DNA from: Clostridiales bacterium
Lineage (GTDB): Bacteria > Bacillota > Clostridia > Christensenellales > Pumilibacteraceae
DNA length: 64,000 nt
Assembly (NCBI GenBank): GCA_022508365.1
Contig: JAFLVH010000002.1
Span: 1 to 64,000 of the forward strand
Reading direction: 5' to 3'
Shown here: piece by piece, positions 8,695-17,228 of the stretch
Numbering within the stretch: position 1 is the stretch's first letter
Layout of the letters: each line of letters begins with the position of its first letter
Made by a program: the position numbers and the translations under genes
The notes under the pieces: generated by a model
Databases searched by the model: none
What the model saw: only the letters and a program-made list of their open reading frames with translations
What the model was told of the DNA's origin: nothing

Positions 8695-8697
8695 AGC

Positions 8698-8732
8698 GAG
8701 TTAAGAGTGCAGAGTTAAGAGTTAAGAGTGGT
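8698..8732. repeat. Heptameric repeat directly after a stop codon
   Basis: Five units of the form GAGTTAA/GAGTGCA. This is the reverse complement of the TAACTCT form found elsewhere and starts 3 nt after the stop of the small acidic gene. Confidence 0.8.
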
Positions 8733-8760
8733 AATAAGGTTTGCGCTATCGCGCTTATAT

Positions 8761-8812
8761 ATTACCTCATCCGTCGCTACCGCGACACCTTCCCCCAATG
8801 GGAAGGCTGATA
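8761..8812. repeat. REP/MITE-like intergenic palindrome
   Basis: It reads CCTCATCCGTC-gctaccgc-GACACCTTCCC and CCAATGGGAAGGCT. This resembles a palindromic intergenic element common in gut Clostridia genomes (from memory, not searched). It has no coding content. Confidence 0.55.
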
Positions 8813-8822
8813 AGAACGCATC

Positions 8823-8862
8823 AAAAAATCCCGTGCCTGTCGGTACGGGATTTTTTGATGTC
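8823..8862 (-). terminator. Bidirectional terminator after upp
   Basis: AAAAAATCCCGT-gcctgtcgg-TACGGGATTTTTT forms a strong stem with A/T tracts on both sides. It ends the uraA-upp operon on the minus strand and can also stop the plus-strand small gene. Confidence 0.9.
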
Positions 8863-8867
8863 CATTA

Positions 8868-9506
8868 TTATTTTGTGCCGAAAAGTCTGTCGCCGGCATC
8901 GCCCAGTCCGGGCAAGATATAGCCGTTTTCGTTGAGCTTTTCGTCGAGCACAGCGACAAAGATCTTTACGTCCTTGTGCGCGGTAGCAAGCTTTTCCACA
9001 CCCTCCGGCGCGGCGATTATCGACATTTGGCGTATGTCCTTGCAGCCCTTGCGCTTTAACAGGTCTATCGCCGCCGCAGCGCTGCCGCCGGTAGCCAGCA
9101 TGGGATCGAGCACTATCGCGCGCATGTTTTCTATTCCTTGCGGAAGCTTGCAGTAGTATTCCTGCGGCTCCAGCGTCTCCTCGTCGCGGTACATACCTAT
9201 GTGCCCTACCTTGGCAGTCGGGAACAGCGTGTGTACGCCGGCGACCATGCCAAGCCCGGCGCGTAGCACAGGTATAATCGCAACCGAGTTTTCCTTTACC
9301 ATCTGCTGCTTGCATTTGACAAGCGGAGTTGTCACTTCAACCTCGTGCGTGGGCATGTCCTTGAACGCCTCGTACGTTAGGAGCATGGTTATTTCCTCAA
9401 CCAGCTCGCGGAAGTCCTTGGTCTTTGTGTCGACCGACCGCAGCATAGCTATCTTGTGGTTGATGAGCGGATGGCTTAATATCGTCACATTATCGAATTG
9501 TTTCAT
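8868..9506 (-). CDS. upp: Uracil phosphoribosyltransferase
   Basis: It converts uracil and PRPP to UMP. The protein has 212 residues, the usual length, with [13 protein letters not shown] at the start, the PRPP loop [12 protein letters not shown] (about residues 125-136) and the C-terminal [17 protein letters not shown] 9506 is preferred because GGAG lies 7 nt upstream; an in-frame TTG at 9518 overlaps that site. It lies 18 nt downstream of the uracil permease gene, in one operon, so imported uracil is trapped as UMP at once. Confidence 0.97.
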   Translation of the reverse strand: MKQFDNVTILSHPLINHKIAMLRSVDTKTKDFRELVEEITMLLTYEAFKDMPTHEVEVTTPLVKCKQQMVKENSVAIIPVLRAGLGMVAGVHTLFPTAKVGHIGMYRDEETLEPQEYYCKLPQGIENMRAIVLDPMLATGGSAAAAIDLLKRKGCKDIRQMSIIAAPEGVEKLATAHKDVKIFVAVLDEKLNENGYILPGLGDAGDRLFGTK

Positions 9507-9524
9507 TTTTTTCTCCAAAGCATT

Positions 9525-10988
9525 TTACTCGCCGTCTTCGGTAGCCGCCGCCTCGTCAGTCGCGTCGGGCTTCGCTACGGTGTCGGCTTCAGCATTTTCC
9601 ACTTCGGCGGTTTCCGCCTTTTTGCCGCCAAGGTTGACGAGTAGGTTGGTGACAATGCCGAGTATAAGCGCGCAAGCAACCGCAGTTAGCGTTACCTTTC
9701 CGATACTGAGCACCATGCCGCCCACGCCTGCTATGAGAATAATGCATACCGTGAACAGGTTGCGGTTGTCGTTAAGATCTACCTTTTGGATCATCTTAAG
9801 ACCGGATACTGCGATAAAGCCGTAAAGCGCAATGCACACGCCGCCCATTACGCAGTTGGGTATGCTGGCAAGGAAGAGCGTAAACGGCGCGAGGAAGGCG
9901 GCAAGTATCGCCATGCACGCCGTAACCAAAATGGTGATGACCGACGCGTTGCGAGAGATAGCGACGCAGCCTACAGATTCGCCGTAAGTGGTGTTGGGGC
10001 AGCCGCCGAAGAGCGCACCCGCCATCGAGCCGATACCGTCGCCGAGTAGCGTACGGTGAAGACCGGGGTCTTTAAGCAAGTCGTGCTCGATAATGGAGGA
10101 AATGTTTTTGTGATCGGCAAGGTGTTCGGCAAACACGACAAACGCGACAGGTATGTACGCAACCGCTATCGAACCGATATACGCGCCGATATTGGTGTTG
10201 CCGTAGCCGCCGCCGTGCGCGTTGAACGCGGTAAGGAATGTAAAGTCGGGGTACCACGCCGAGCCCTGACTGAGCGAACTGAATGTTTCAAAGTTGATTA
10301 TGCGCATTGCTTCTGCGCCATCGATATAGCTGAAACCGGTGAAAATTGCAGCTAATGCATAGCCGGCGAGAATACCGATAATAAACGGTATCATCTTCAT
10401 CATCTTTTTGCCGTAAACCGAGCATGCGACCGTTACGCCAAGCGTTACGAGGCCACAGATAAGGCATAGCCACGCCGTGGTATCCATTATGTAACCGCCG
10501 TCATATGAAGCATAGCCGTAAAATCCGCTACTGACCAAATCCTTGATGGCGTTGCCGGAAAGCGAAAGTCCGATTATGGCAACAGTAGGGCCTATGACGA
10601 CCGCAGGCATAAGCTTGTCTATCCATTTAGTTCCGACAAACTTAACAACTACGGCGATTACCACGTACACAAGTCCTGCAAATATCGCGCCGACAAGCAG
10701 ACCAAGATAGCCGAGTGACATGGATACGCCACCTGCAAAAGCCGCCGCCATCGAACCGAGGAACGCGAACGAACTGCCCAAGAATACGGGGCTTTTAAAC
10801 TTTGTTAAAAGTAAGTACACGATTGTGCCGACGCCCGCGCCGAAAAGAGCCGCCGCAGGCTGCATGCCGTTGCCTACAATCATGGGTACAGCGATAGTTG
10901 CTGCCAGGATTGCAAGAAGCTGTTGTAGCGAAAAAAGAACAAGACGCCCTGCTTTGGGTCTGTCCTTAACGCCGTAGATCATTTCCAT
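9525..10988 (-). CDS. uraA: Uracil permease, NCS2 family
   Basis: A 487-residue membrane transporter of the nucleobase:cation symporter-2 family with about 14 hydrophobic segments. It starts MEMIYGVKDRPKAGRLVLFS and has the family stretch GGCPNTTYGESVGCVAISR, where NCS2 proteins bind the base. The C-terminal 25 residues are an acidic, Ala-rich cytoplasmic tail (AEVENAEADTVAKPD...), an unusual addition. AGGAG lies about 9 nt before ATG 10988. It is first in an operon with upp. I found no PyrR-type anti-terminator in its short leader. Confidence 0.95.
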   Translation of the reverse strand: MEMIYGVKDRPKAGRLVLFSLQQLLAILAATIAVPMIVGNGMQPAAALFGAGVGTIVYLLLTKFKSPVFLGSSFAFLGSMAAAFAGGVSMSLGYLGLLVGAIFAGLVYVVIAVVVKFVGTKWIDKLMPAVVIGPTVAIIGLSLSGNAIKDLVSSGFYGYASYDGGYIMDTTAWLCLICGLVTLGVTVACSVYGKKMMKMIPFIIGILAGYALAAIFTGFSYIDGAEAMRIINFETFSSLSQGSAWYPDFTFLTAFNAHGGGYGNTNIGAYIGSIAVAYIPVAFVVFAEHLADHKNISSIIEHDLLKDPGLHRTLLGDGIGSMAGALFGGCPNTTYGESVGCVAISRNASVITILVTACMAILAAFLAPFTLFLASIPNCVMGGVCIALYGFIAVSGLKMIQKVDLNDNRNLFTVCIILIAGVGGMVLSIGKVTLTAVACALILGIVTNLLVNLGGKKAETAEVENAEADTVAKPDATDEAAATEDGE

Positions 10989-11039
10989 AATGGCTTTCTC
11001 CTATTGTGTTTTTTAGTCCTTCCGGACACTCTACCGCAT

Positions 11040-11068
11040 ATGATAACAAATATCGACAAAAATGTCAA
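11040..11068 (-). promoter_or_regulatory. Promoter of uraA-upp
   Basis: TTGACA (11068-11063), 17 nt, TATCAT (11045-11040). The leader is about 45 nt and contains a small GTCC-ggaa-GGAC hairpin before the ribosome site. Confidence 0.75.
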
Positions 11069-11071
11069 TAG

Positions 11072-11099
11072 AATTCGGATTTATGAATTCGGATTTTTT
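11072..11099. repeat. Heptameric repeat
   Basis: Four units alternating AATTCGG and ATTTATG-like sequence, just upstream of the uraA -35 box. Confidence 0.7.
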
Positions 11100-11118
11100 T
11101 GGTAAACAAAACCGACAC

Positions 11119-11139
11119 AATTCTTAATTCTTAATTGAA
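11119..11139. repeat. Heptameric repeat
   Basis: Three units, AATTCTT twice then AATTGAA, beside the terminator of the response-regulator gene. Confidence 0.65.
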
Positions 11140-11163
11140 AAAATCCGCCTGAGCGGATTTTTA
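11137..11163 (-). terminator. Terminator of the P-type ATPase / response regulator operon
   Basis: On the minus strand it reads AAATCCGC-TCAG-GCGGATTT followed by T residues. It overlaps the stop codon of the response regulator. Confidence 0.85.
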
Positions 11164-11820
11164 TAGGATTGCTTTATAGCCCATGCCTCTTACGGTAACT
11201 ATCTTGTCGCGGTGATTGCCGAGGGACTTGCGCAGCATCTTTATATGCGTATCGACGGTGCGGTCGTCGCCGTAGTAGTCGAAGCCCCAGATTTTATCGA
11301 GCAGCTCCTGCCTTGTAAAAGCCTTGCCGTTGTAGCGCGCCAAAAGGAACATCAGCTCGCATTCCTTGGGGGTCATTGGCACGCGCTTTCCGCCGATAAA
11401 CACCGCGCAGCCGGCAAAGTCGATTGTTAGATTGCCGGAGGTCATCTTGTCCTCGCTAAGCGCGCCCCTTCGCATAATTGCCGCCGCGCGCGCCATGAGC
11501 TCCTTGGGGCTGAACGGTTTGGTTACGTAATCGTCTACGCCCATCTCAAAGCCGTGAAGCTTATCGTACTCCTCAACTCGCGCGGAAAGCATGATAATAG
11601 GCGTGTTTTTGCTTTTGCGTATTTCCTTAGTCGCGGAAAACCCGTCGAGCTTGGGCATCATAGCGTCCATGATGATCATATCAAAATCGGTTTCGCGCGC
11701 CTTTTTTACGGCGTCCATGCCGTCCGCGGCGAACTCCGTTTCGTAGCCTTCAAACTCGCAATATTCCTTGATGACCTGGCGGATGCCCTGTTCATCGTCT
11801 GCTATAAGAAACTTTGCCAT
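11161..11820 (-). CDS. OmpR/PhoB-family response regulator
   Basis: A 219-residue two-domain regulator. The receiver domain has the acidic pair DDE (8-10), phospho-acceptor D52 in MIIMDAMMP and the conserved lysine in VTKPF (about 101). The C-terminal winged helix (about 125-219) ends VDTHIKMLRKSLGNHRDKIVTVRGMGYKA, typical of OmpR/PhoB DNA-binding domains. AGAGGTG precedes ATG 11820. It lies 100 nt downstream of the CtpE-like ATPase gene, and no sensor kinase is adjacent, so its partner is elsewhere. It may control its operon partner; this is inference. Confidence 0.93.
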   Translation of the reverse strand: MAKFLIADDEQGIRQVIKEYCEFEGYETEFAADGMDAVKKARETDFDMIIMDAMMPKLDGFSATKEIRKSKNTPIIMLSARVEEYDKLHGFEMGVDDYVTKPFSPKELMARAAAIMRRGALSEDKMTSGNLTIDFAGCAVFIGGKRVPMTPKECELMFLLARYNGKAFTRQELLDKIWGFDYYGDDRTVDTHIKMLRKSLGNHRDKIVTVRGMGYKAIL

Positions 11821-11920
11821 ATTACACCTCTGAGCTTTATACCGTTCCGGTTAACAGTCCGCATTCGGTATGATTTTCTTCTCGTTCCCCCTGCGACTTC
11901 TTTCTCCCCTTTTTCTCCTT

Positions 11921-14731
11921 TTATTTCAGTTTGATAGCGCTCAAGATTTTTGTGAGGATTGTGACAACAAAGTAGCTTGCAAGCACCACCGTGGAAACAA
12001 AGCACAGCTGCGTAAAATCCAGTTTGACGATGCCTATGTCCGGCATGAAATATATAAAGCCCAGCGTCAGCGCAATTACGCTTATCATAAGCACCGTGCG
12101 GAATGTGTTGAACGGCTCGCACTGCTTAAACAGCACCATCATGCCCACGCACGTGATTGCAATAACCATCATGGATATAAGCTGCGGCGGATATTTGTCC
12201 GCGCTTGTCATGGGCAGGTTGAAGAACATGTTGTACATATACATAGTCATAACGCCCAAAACAAGCGCCACCCCGCCCGGCACGGCGCGCGATACGACGT
12301 TTGACAGGAATTTACCGCGAATAATGTTTTTGTTGCCCTGCAGCGCCAAGAAGAAGGACGGAATGCCTATAATGCAAACCTCAAGCGCCATAAGATTATT
12401 GGTGGCAAGCGGATACGTCTTTTGCATTGCCAAAAATATTATGGACAACACTATCGACATGAACGTCTTCATAAGAAACATTGCGGACGAAGCCTGAATG
12501 TTGTTGACAACGCGCCGACCTTCCATAACGACGTCGGGCATGGACGTAAAGTCGTTGTTTAAAAGCACCAAGTGGCTGACGTTTCTTGCCGCCTCCGCGC
12601 CGGACGCCATGGCGACCGAACAATCAGCCTCGCGCATAGCGAGTATGTCGTTTACGCCGTCGCCCGTCATTGCCACGGTGTGATTTTTCGCCTTTATCGC
12701 GCCGATTAGCAGCCGCTTTTGCTCGGGCGTTACCCTGCCGAAAACGGTATACTTGTGCGCCGCTTCTATTACGTCCTTGTCGGAAAAGCCTTCAAGCGAC
12801 ACGTACAGCTCGGCGTTTTCCACGCCCACACGCCGCGCGACCTCGGACACCGTCATGGGATTGTCGCCCGAAATGACCTTGATAGCGACGTTGTTCTCCT
12901 TGAACCAGCGGATAGTGTCCACCGCATCCTCTCTGATATGGTCCTCTATAACCAAAAGACACACGGGTCTACGCACTGCCGGCAGCTTTTCGCCGACGAT
13001 ATCCGCAGGCGAATGCGCAAGCACAAGCACCCTAAAGCCGTTTTGCGCGTTTTCCTTGATGATGCGCTCTATGCGAACGCCCATATCCTTCAGCACAAAC
13101 TCGGGCGCGCCAAGCATGTATGTGCCCTCGCCCTCAAACGACGCCGCGGACAGCTTGCGCTGCGAGGAAAACGGCAAGACGGCTTTGGGGTTGAGCGCCT
13201 TGCTGTACCCGAACTTAGCGGCAAGCGCAAGCGCGGTCTGGTTGTTGTCGCCGGTTGCCGTAAGCAGCGAGCCTATAATATCGGCTATGGGATAATGGTT
13301 GTCAAAGCCCTTGATCTCTATTACGTTGTTTACTTCCATCGACCCGTCCGTGATAGTGCCGGTTTTGTCCAAGCACAAAACGTCCACGCGCGCAAGCATC
13401 TCTATACAGTACAAGTCCTGCACCAACGTCTGTTTGCGCGCAAGCCTCAAAACGGATGCGGCAAGCGCAAGCGAAGTCAAAAGGAACATGCCCGACGGTA
13501 TCATGCCTATGACCGAACCCGCCGCGCCGGTGACAATTCTGTTCCAGTCGGAATAGGTTGCCTTCTGTCCCACGGGCACGATGTCGCGATAAGCAATCCA
13601 CACCATTAGCGCGCCTATGGCTATGATAAACGGCGAAAGCACCTTTATTATAAGCTTTATTGAGGACATAAGCTCGCTCTTGGGCTTTTTGTACTTTTTG
13701 GCATGGGAAGTGAGCGTTTCCACATAGTTGGAGGAGCCCACCTTGTCGACGCGAGCCACCACCGATCCGCTGCTTAAAAACGAACCGCTGTACAGCACGT
13801 CGCCCACGCGTTTTTTAACGGGCTCGCTCTCACCGGTCAGCATGGACTCGTTTACTTCGCACTCGCCCTTTACAACAATCGAATCGGTACAAATCTGCTT
13901 GCCCATCTCAAAGCAAATGATATCGTCGAGAACGACGTCGGCAGTGGGTATAACGCACCTTTCGCCCTCTCTTATGACAACCGCGCTCGGCGCAGACACC
14001 AGCGACAGCTTGTCAATCTTCATCTTGGAGCGAATCTCCTGGAATATGCCTATAACGACGTTGGCGGTGATTATGACTATAAAGAACAGCTGCGTAGCGC
14101 CTGCGCCCACCGCCAGCAGCGCCCCGGCAACAATAAACGTCAAAATATTGAAGAACGTGAAAATATTGGATACGAAAATGGAAAGATAGCTCTTGCCGCT
14201 ATTCTTTTTGACAAAGTTGTCATAACCCTGCTCGGAGCGGATTCGCACTATCTCGTTGGACAAGCCCACCTCGGGGTCGGGATTATACCGTTCCGCAGTG
14301 GTCAGATCCACCGTCTTCTTTTTGCGGTGCTTGCCCGACCTGCGCCGCGACGCCGCAGCCTCGTGGCTGAGCATGTTGTTGTCCACGGTCATCGTCTTAT
14401 AGTGATACGACATGACAGGTTCGTCGGTGATGTCGTCGTCAAACACGGAGTTGTCAATTACGGACTGATCTATAGTGGCGCTGCCGGTGTATGCCGCACC
14501 GCTGTATTCCGCGTCCTTGGTTATGATGCGCTGCTCGGGCTTTTTGTCCGGTTTTTTCCGCGCGACAGGGTCGGCAACTGCGCCCACCTCGGAAAGAATC
14601 TCTTCTATCTTTGCCGTCTTGGGCGAGGCGGTCTTAGGCGTAGCCGTTTTGGGCACAGACCCTTCCGACACCGTTTTCGATTTTACGGGCGCCGCTTTGG
14701 CAGGCACCGTTTTCTTACCTTTTTCTTGCAT
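11921..14731 (-). CDS. CtpE-like P-type cation-transporting ATPase
   Basis: A 936-residue P-type ATPase. Actuator motif MLTGESEPV, phosphorylation site D454 in CLDKTGTITDG, and hinge MTGDGVNDILAMREADCSVAM are all present, and about ten membrane helices are visible. The M4 segment reads MIPSGMFLLTSLAL, with PSG where Ca/Mg pumps have PEG, so the cation is uncertain. The first 170 residues are a Lys/Pro/Ala/Thr-rich cytoplasmic extension not needed by the family. The ATG at 14731 lies 6 nt after a -10 box and has no ribosome site, so translation is probably leaderless. The response-regulator gene follows in the same direction. Confidence 0.88.
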   Translation of the reverse strand: MQEKGKKTVPAKAAPVKSKTVSEGSVPKTATPKTASPKTAKIEEILSEVGAVADPVARKKPDKKPEQRIITKDAEYSGAAYTGSATIDQSVIDNSVFDDDITDEPVMSYHYKTMTVDNNMLSHEAAASRRRSGKHRKKKTVDLTTAERYNPDPEVGLSNEIVRIRSEQGYDNFVKKNSGKSYLSIFVSNIFTFFNILTFIVAGALLAVGAGATQLFFIVIITANVVIGIFQEIRSKMKIDKLSLVSAPSAVVIREGERCVIPTADVVLDDIICFEMGKQICTDSIVVKGECEVNESMLTGESEPVKKRVGDVLYSGSFLSSGSVVARVDKVGSSNYVETLTSHAKKYKKPKSELMSSIKLIIKVLSPFIIAIGALMVWIAYRDIVPVGQKATYSDWNRIVTGAAGSVIGMIPSGMFLLTSLALAASVLRLARKQTLVQDLYCIEMLARVDVLCLDKTGTITDGSMEVNNVIEIKGFDNHYPIADIIGSLLTATGDNNQTALALAAKFGYSKALNPKAVLPFSSQRKLSAASFEGEGTYMLGAPEFVLKDMGVRIERIIKENAQNGFRVLVLAHSPADIVGEKLPAVRRPVCLLVIEDHIREDAVDTIRWFKENNVAIKVISGDNPMTVSEVARRVGVENAELYVSLEGFSDKDVIEAAHKYTVFGRVTPEQKRLLIGAIKAKNHTVAMTGDGVNDILAMREADCSVAMASGAEAARNVSHLVLLNNDFTSMPDVVMEGRRVVNNIQASSAMFLMKTFMSIVLSIIFLAMQKTYPLATNNLMALEVCIIGIPSFFLALQGNKNIIRGKFLSNVVSRAVPGGVALVLGVMTMYMYNMFFNLPMTSADKYPPQLISMMVIAITCVGMMVLFKQCEPFNTFRTVLMISVIALTLGFIYFMPDIGIVKLDFTQLCFVSTVVLASYFVVTILTKILSAIKLK

Positions 14732-14737
14732 AACAAT

Positions 14738-14765
14738 AGTATAGCATATTATTTTTATTTGTCAA
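14738..14765 (-). promoter_or_regulatory. Promoter of the P-type ATPase, leaderless
   Basis: TTGACA (14765-14760), 16 nt, TATACT (14743-14738), then 6 nt to the ATG. Confidence 0.78.
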
Positions 14766-14784
14766 GTTTAGATTGTTCATTTAA

Positions 14785-15555
14785 TCAATCATCGGCAAAT
14801 CGCCTAAGCGCAATTTTAAGCACGCCGCGGATTGTCACCTCTAAAATCACGGACAGCACAACCGCCGTTATCACAAACGCCATAAGCATCGCCGGCTGAA
14901 AATACACCTGACTGAGCTTCATAAGCATGCCCAAGCTATCCACCGTTTGCGCAAGGATTTCCGCGCCGATAACCGCCTTTATGTTGTACGAAAACGCCGT
15001 GGCAAGGCTTTCCGGCAGTCCGCCGGCAAGACAAGGCAGATACACCGATTTAAGCATCGTAAATTTTCCGCCGCCGCACAGCACACAAATTTCTTTAAGC
15101 TCGGTCGGAGTAGTGGCAGTCCTTGCTATCGCCGCGGAATACATAATTGGAAAAATCACCAGCACACCCAAAACAACAGGCGTGACGTTGCCGCCCACCG
15201 CAAGGATAAGTATAAGCGTGACCGCCACCGCAGGCAGGGAGCGCATTACGCCGATTATGATATCCGCCACCCTCTTAAACGGCTCAAACGCCGTGGACAG
15301 CAAAAAAGCAACCAAAAAAAGCGCCGTAGCCACTGCAAACCCTACCGTGCTGCGAAGCAAAGTTCCGATTAATCCGTCCCAAAAAAACGGGTTTTGAAAA
15401 ACGTCTTTAAACGCGGAAAAAGTAGCGCCGACGGACGGCACTACAAATTCCGAATCGGTTGCCGCAGACATTGCCCACCATGCGACAAATATAATAGCCA
15501 CGGCGAGCGCAGTGTACAGCAGATTGAATATTATTGTCTTTTTTGCGCTTTTCAC
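14785..15555 (-). CDS. ABC transporter permease, SsuC/TauC/ThiX-like
   Basis: A 256-residue inner-membrane permease with about six helices. The cytoplasmic loop with the EAA-like pattern TTPTELKEICVLCGGGKFTMLKSVYLP (about residues 148-174; this is where the ATPase docks) marks the BPD_transp_1 family. Its ATG overlaps the stop of the substrate-binding protein by 4 nt, so the two are translationally coupled. No ATP-binding subunit is encoded before or after it. The substrate is not evident. Confidence 0.88.
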   Translation of the reverse strand: MKSAKKTIIFNLLYTALAVAIIFVAWWAMSAATDSEFVVPSVGATFSAFKDVFQNPFFWDGLIGTLLRSTVGFAVATALFLVAFLLSTAFEPFKRVADIIIGVMRSLPAVAVTLILILAVGGNVTPVVLGVLVIFPIMYSAAIARTATTPTELKEICVLCGGGKFTMLKSVYLPCLAGGLPESLATAFSYNIKAVIGAEILAQTVDSLGMLMKLSQVYFQPAMLMAFVITAVVLSVILEVTIRGVLKIALRRFADD

Positions 15556-16574
15556 GATTGATAGTAGAATTTGTCGTCGGGCACCTTGTCGAGTACAGGC
15601 GTACCGAGACCGTATGCGGTAAGTCCGCTAAGCTGTGTAAAGTACGCATTGCAACGCGCTTTAGCGTCACTTGCGGAAACATATGATATATTGCAACGCT
15701 GTACAATTTGCGCAGTGAGCGCGGCAAGCGTTGTTTGATTGCCTTCCTTCATGTTGTCCGCAACGGCCTGGCGCGCTTTGTCCGGATTTTGTTCCGCCCA
15801 ACCGTCGCTGTCCTTGACCGCAGTCAAAAATTTATCGACGTCGGCTTTTCTGTTTTTTACGAGCGATCCCTTTGCCACCAAGCATGCTTGAGGAAATTTC
15901 TGTCCGTCAAACGCGGCTTCCCATTGCTGCTGCATATCCATGGATATTTTTCCGCCGGTAGCGTTTATCGCATTTGTCACGGCAGGCTCGCCCAAAAGAA
16001 TGTAATCGAGCTTGTTCTGCTTGTACATGGGTATCAACGCAGTGGCGGCGTTGTAGTAAAGCGCGACCTTACCGTTTACCGCGGTTTCGGAGATTACGCT
16101 GTCTATATTCGCATTCTTTAACAGCATGCGCAACGTGTTGTCCGGAACACTGCCCTGCCCGATCACGCCCAGCCGCTTGCCTTTGAGGTCGGAGAGCGAA
16201 ACGTCCTGCTCGCCGCCCACCATATAAAGATTGCCGTGCGTATTGACGGACAGCATAACTATCTCCACATTGCCGTTATATAATTTAGCCGCAGCGTCAA
16301 TCGGCATTATCGCCATGTCTGCCGTGCCGTTAGCGACAACTCCGCCTATTGTTTCGGACGGAACGACCGTAAAGTCAAAACCGTCATATCCGCTGTCCAT
16401 GACAGATGCTAGCGCAATAGCCGGAGCGCCGTCCGGCATGTATACGTGCACTGTTTCTTTATCGCCGCCTGTCGGGTCGCCCTGTGTTTTGCCGCTTTGT
16501 CCGCTTCCGCAAGCAGTTAGCGGAAATACAAGTGCCAGCGAGACCGCGCAAACTAAATAACCGAGTTTTTTCAT
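15552..16574 (-). CDS. NMT1/THI5-type substrate-binding lipoprotein of an ABC importer
   Basis: A 340-residue exported lipoprotein with lipobox LTAC and lipidated C22. The mature part resembles NMT1/SsuA-type binding proteins: VYMPDGAPAIAL, ADMAIMPIDAA and LKGKRLGVIGQGSVPDN. Such proteins bind thiamine precursors, sulfonates, nitrate and similar small molecules; I cannot say which here. It lies between a TM1266-like gene (42 nt upstream) and the permease (4-nt overlap). The operon partner suggests a ligand linked to metal or hydrogenase metabolism, but this is inference. Confidence 0.85.
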   Translation of the reverse strand: MKKLGYLVCAVSLALVFPLTACGSGQSGKTQGDPTGGDKETVHVYMPDGAPAIALASVMDSGYDGFDFTVVPSETIGGVVANGTADMAIMPIDAAAKLYNGNVEIVMLSVNTHGNLYMVGGEQDVSLSDLKGKRLGVIGQGSVPDNTLRMLLKNANIDSVISETAVNGKVALYYNAATALIPMYKQNKLDYILLGEPAVTNAINATGGKISMDMQQQWEAAFDGQKFPQACLVAKGSLVKNRKADVDKFLTAVKDSDGWAEQNPDKARQAVADNMKEGNQTTLAALTAQIVQRCNISYVSASDAKARCNAYFTQLSGLTAYGLGTPVLDKVPDDKFYYQS

Positions 16575-16616
16575 AATAATTACTCTCCTTTATAAAATAT
16601 TATCCGAATTTAGATA

Positions 16617-16862
16617 TTATCTGAACAAAGCCTTAGCGCTGACGCCGTCAATCTTGCCGAGCTTGCCGGTGAGCGCGTTGATAGCGTTTTGCGGCGCGTC
16701 AAGCACAACGGTAATTGCGCTGACGCCTCGCTCGCGCATAGGAAGCCCCATACGCCCCACAATATAAGTAGCGTAATCGTGCAGTACGGCGTTAACCTCT
16801 TCCACCGCCCTGCCGTCCGATACTATTATGCCGATAAGCGCTATTCTGCAATCGTTTTCCAT
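16617..16862 (-). CDS. TM1266-type putative iron-only hydrogenase system regulator
   Basis: An 81-residue protein with the pattern of the TM1266 family, a small ACT/NikR-C-like fold: RIALIGIIVSDGRAVEEVN, YIVGRMGLPMRERGVSAI and ALTGKLGKIDGVSAKALF. The family is usually found beside the [FeFe]-hydrogenase maturases HydEFG; none is here. It is instead the first gene before an ABC substrate-binding protein and permease. GGAGGGT lies 8 nt before ATG 16862. The family call is strong; the regulatory role in this operon is untested. Confidence 0.85.
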   Translation of the reverse strand: MENDCRIALIGIIVSDGRAVEEVNAVLHDYATYIVGRMGLPMRERGVSAITVVLDAPQNAINALTGKLGKIDGVSAKALFR

Positions 16863-16928
16863 AAAAAAACACCCTCCGATAAAATCGAAAGGCGCAAAAA
16901 ACGGCTATGCCGAAAAAGACATTGTCAA

Positions 16929-17088
16929 GGAGACTTTTGCATATGTGACGCGCCAAGATTGCGTAAGAAATTTGTGCGATACGAAGGACATGCGTTGCGT
17001 TCGTAGCAACGCTACGGGCGCGACACATAGACGCACGTAGCACGCAAATTTATAGCAAGATTGGTGCACGAACTTGTGCAAAGGCTCC
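16929..17088. ncRNA. Candidate structured RNA / long imperfect hairpin, 160 nt
   Basis: The ends GGAG-a-CTTTTGCA and TGTGCAAAG-g-CTCC pair. Further in, GCGCCAAGATTGC pairs with GCAAGATTGGTGC across a tandem G-A mismatch, then AAATTTG with CAAATTT, and the tip is the 7-bp hairpin GCGTTGC/GCAACGC (16992-17012). It contains GCACGTAG at 17033-17040, shared with the element at 24592-24719. The direction of transcription is unknown. No plausible gene is seen in 16863-17228. Confidence 0.5.
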
Positions 17089-17185
17089 AAGCCGTCTTTG
17101 CCGTCAGCGCGCTTTCGACTCAGACAATATCAGTATATGCTCCGCACACACAATTGTCAAGCGTTTTGCGGCAAGCAAAAACGCC

Positions 17186-17214
17186 GCCCTATCGGACGAC
17201 GTTTTTTACTGTAT
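17186..17214 (-). terminator. Terminator of the zinc-ribbon membrane protein gene
   Basis: AAAACG-CCG / CGG-acga-CGTTTT with flanking A and T runs, 15 nt downstream of the stop. Confidence 0.65.
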
Positions 17215-17228
17215 TGCATTACATTAGT

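Noticed and set aside
10989-11040. PyrR-type attenuator before uraA
   Set aside because: The leader is only about 45 nt. It lacks the PyrR binding-loop consensus and a terminator/anti-terminator pair.
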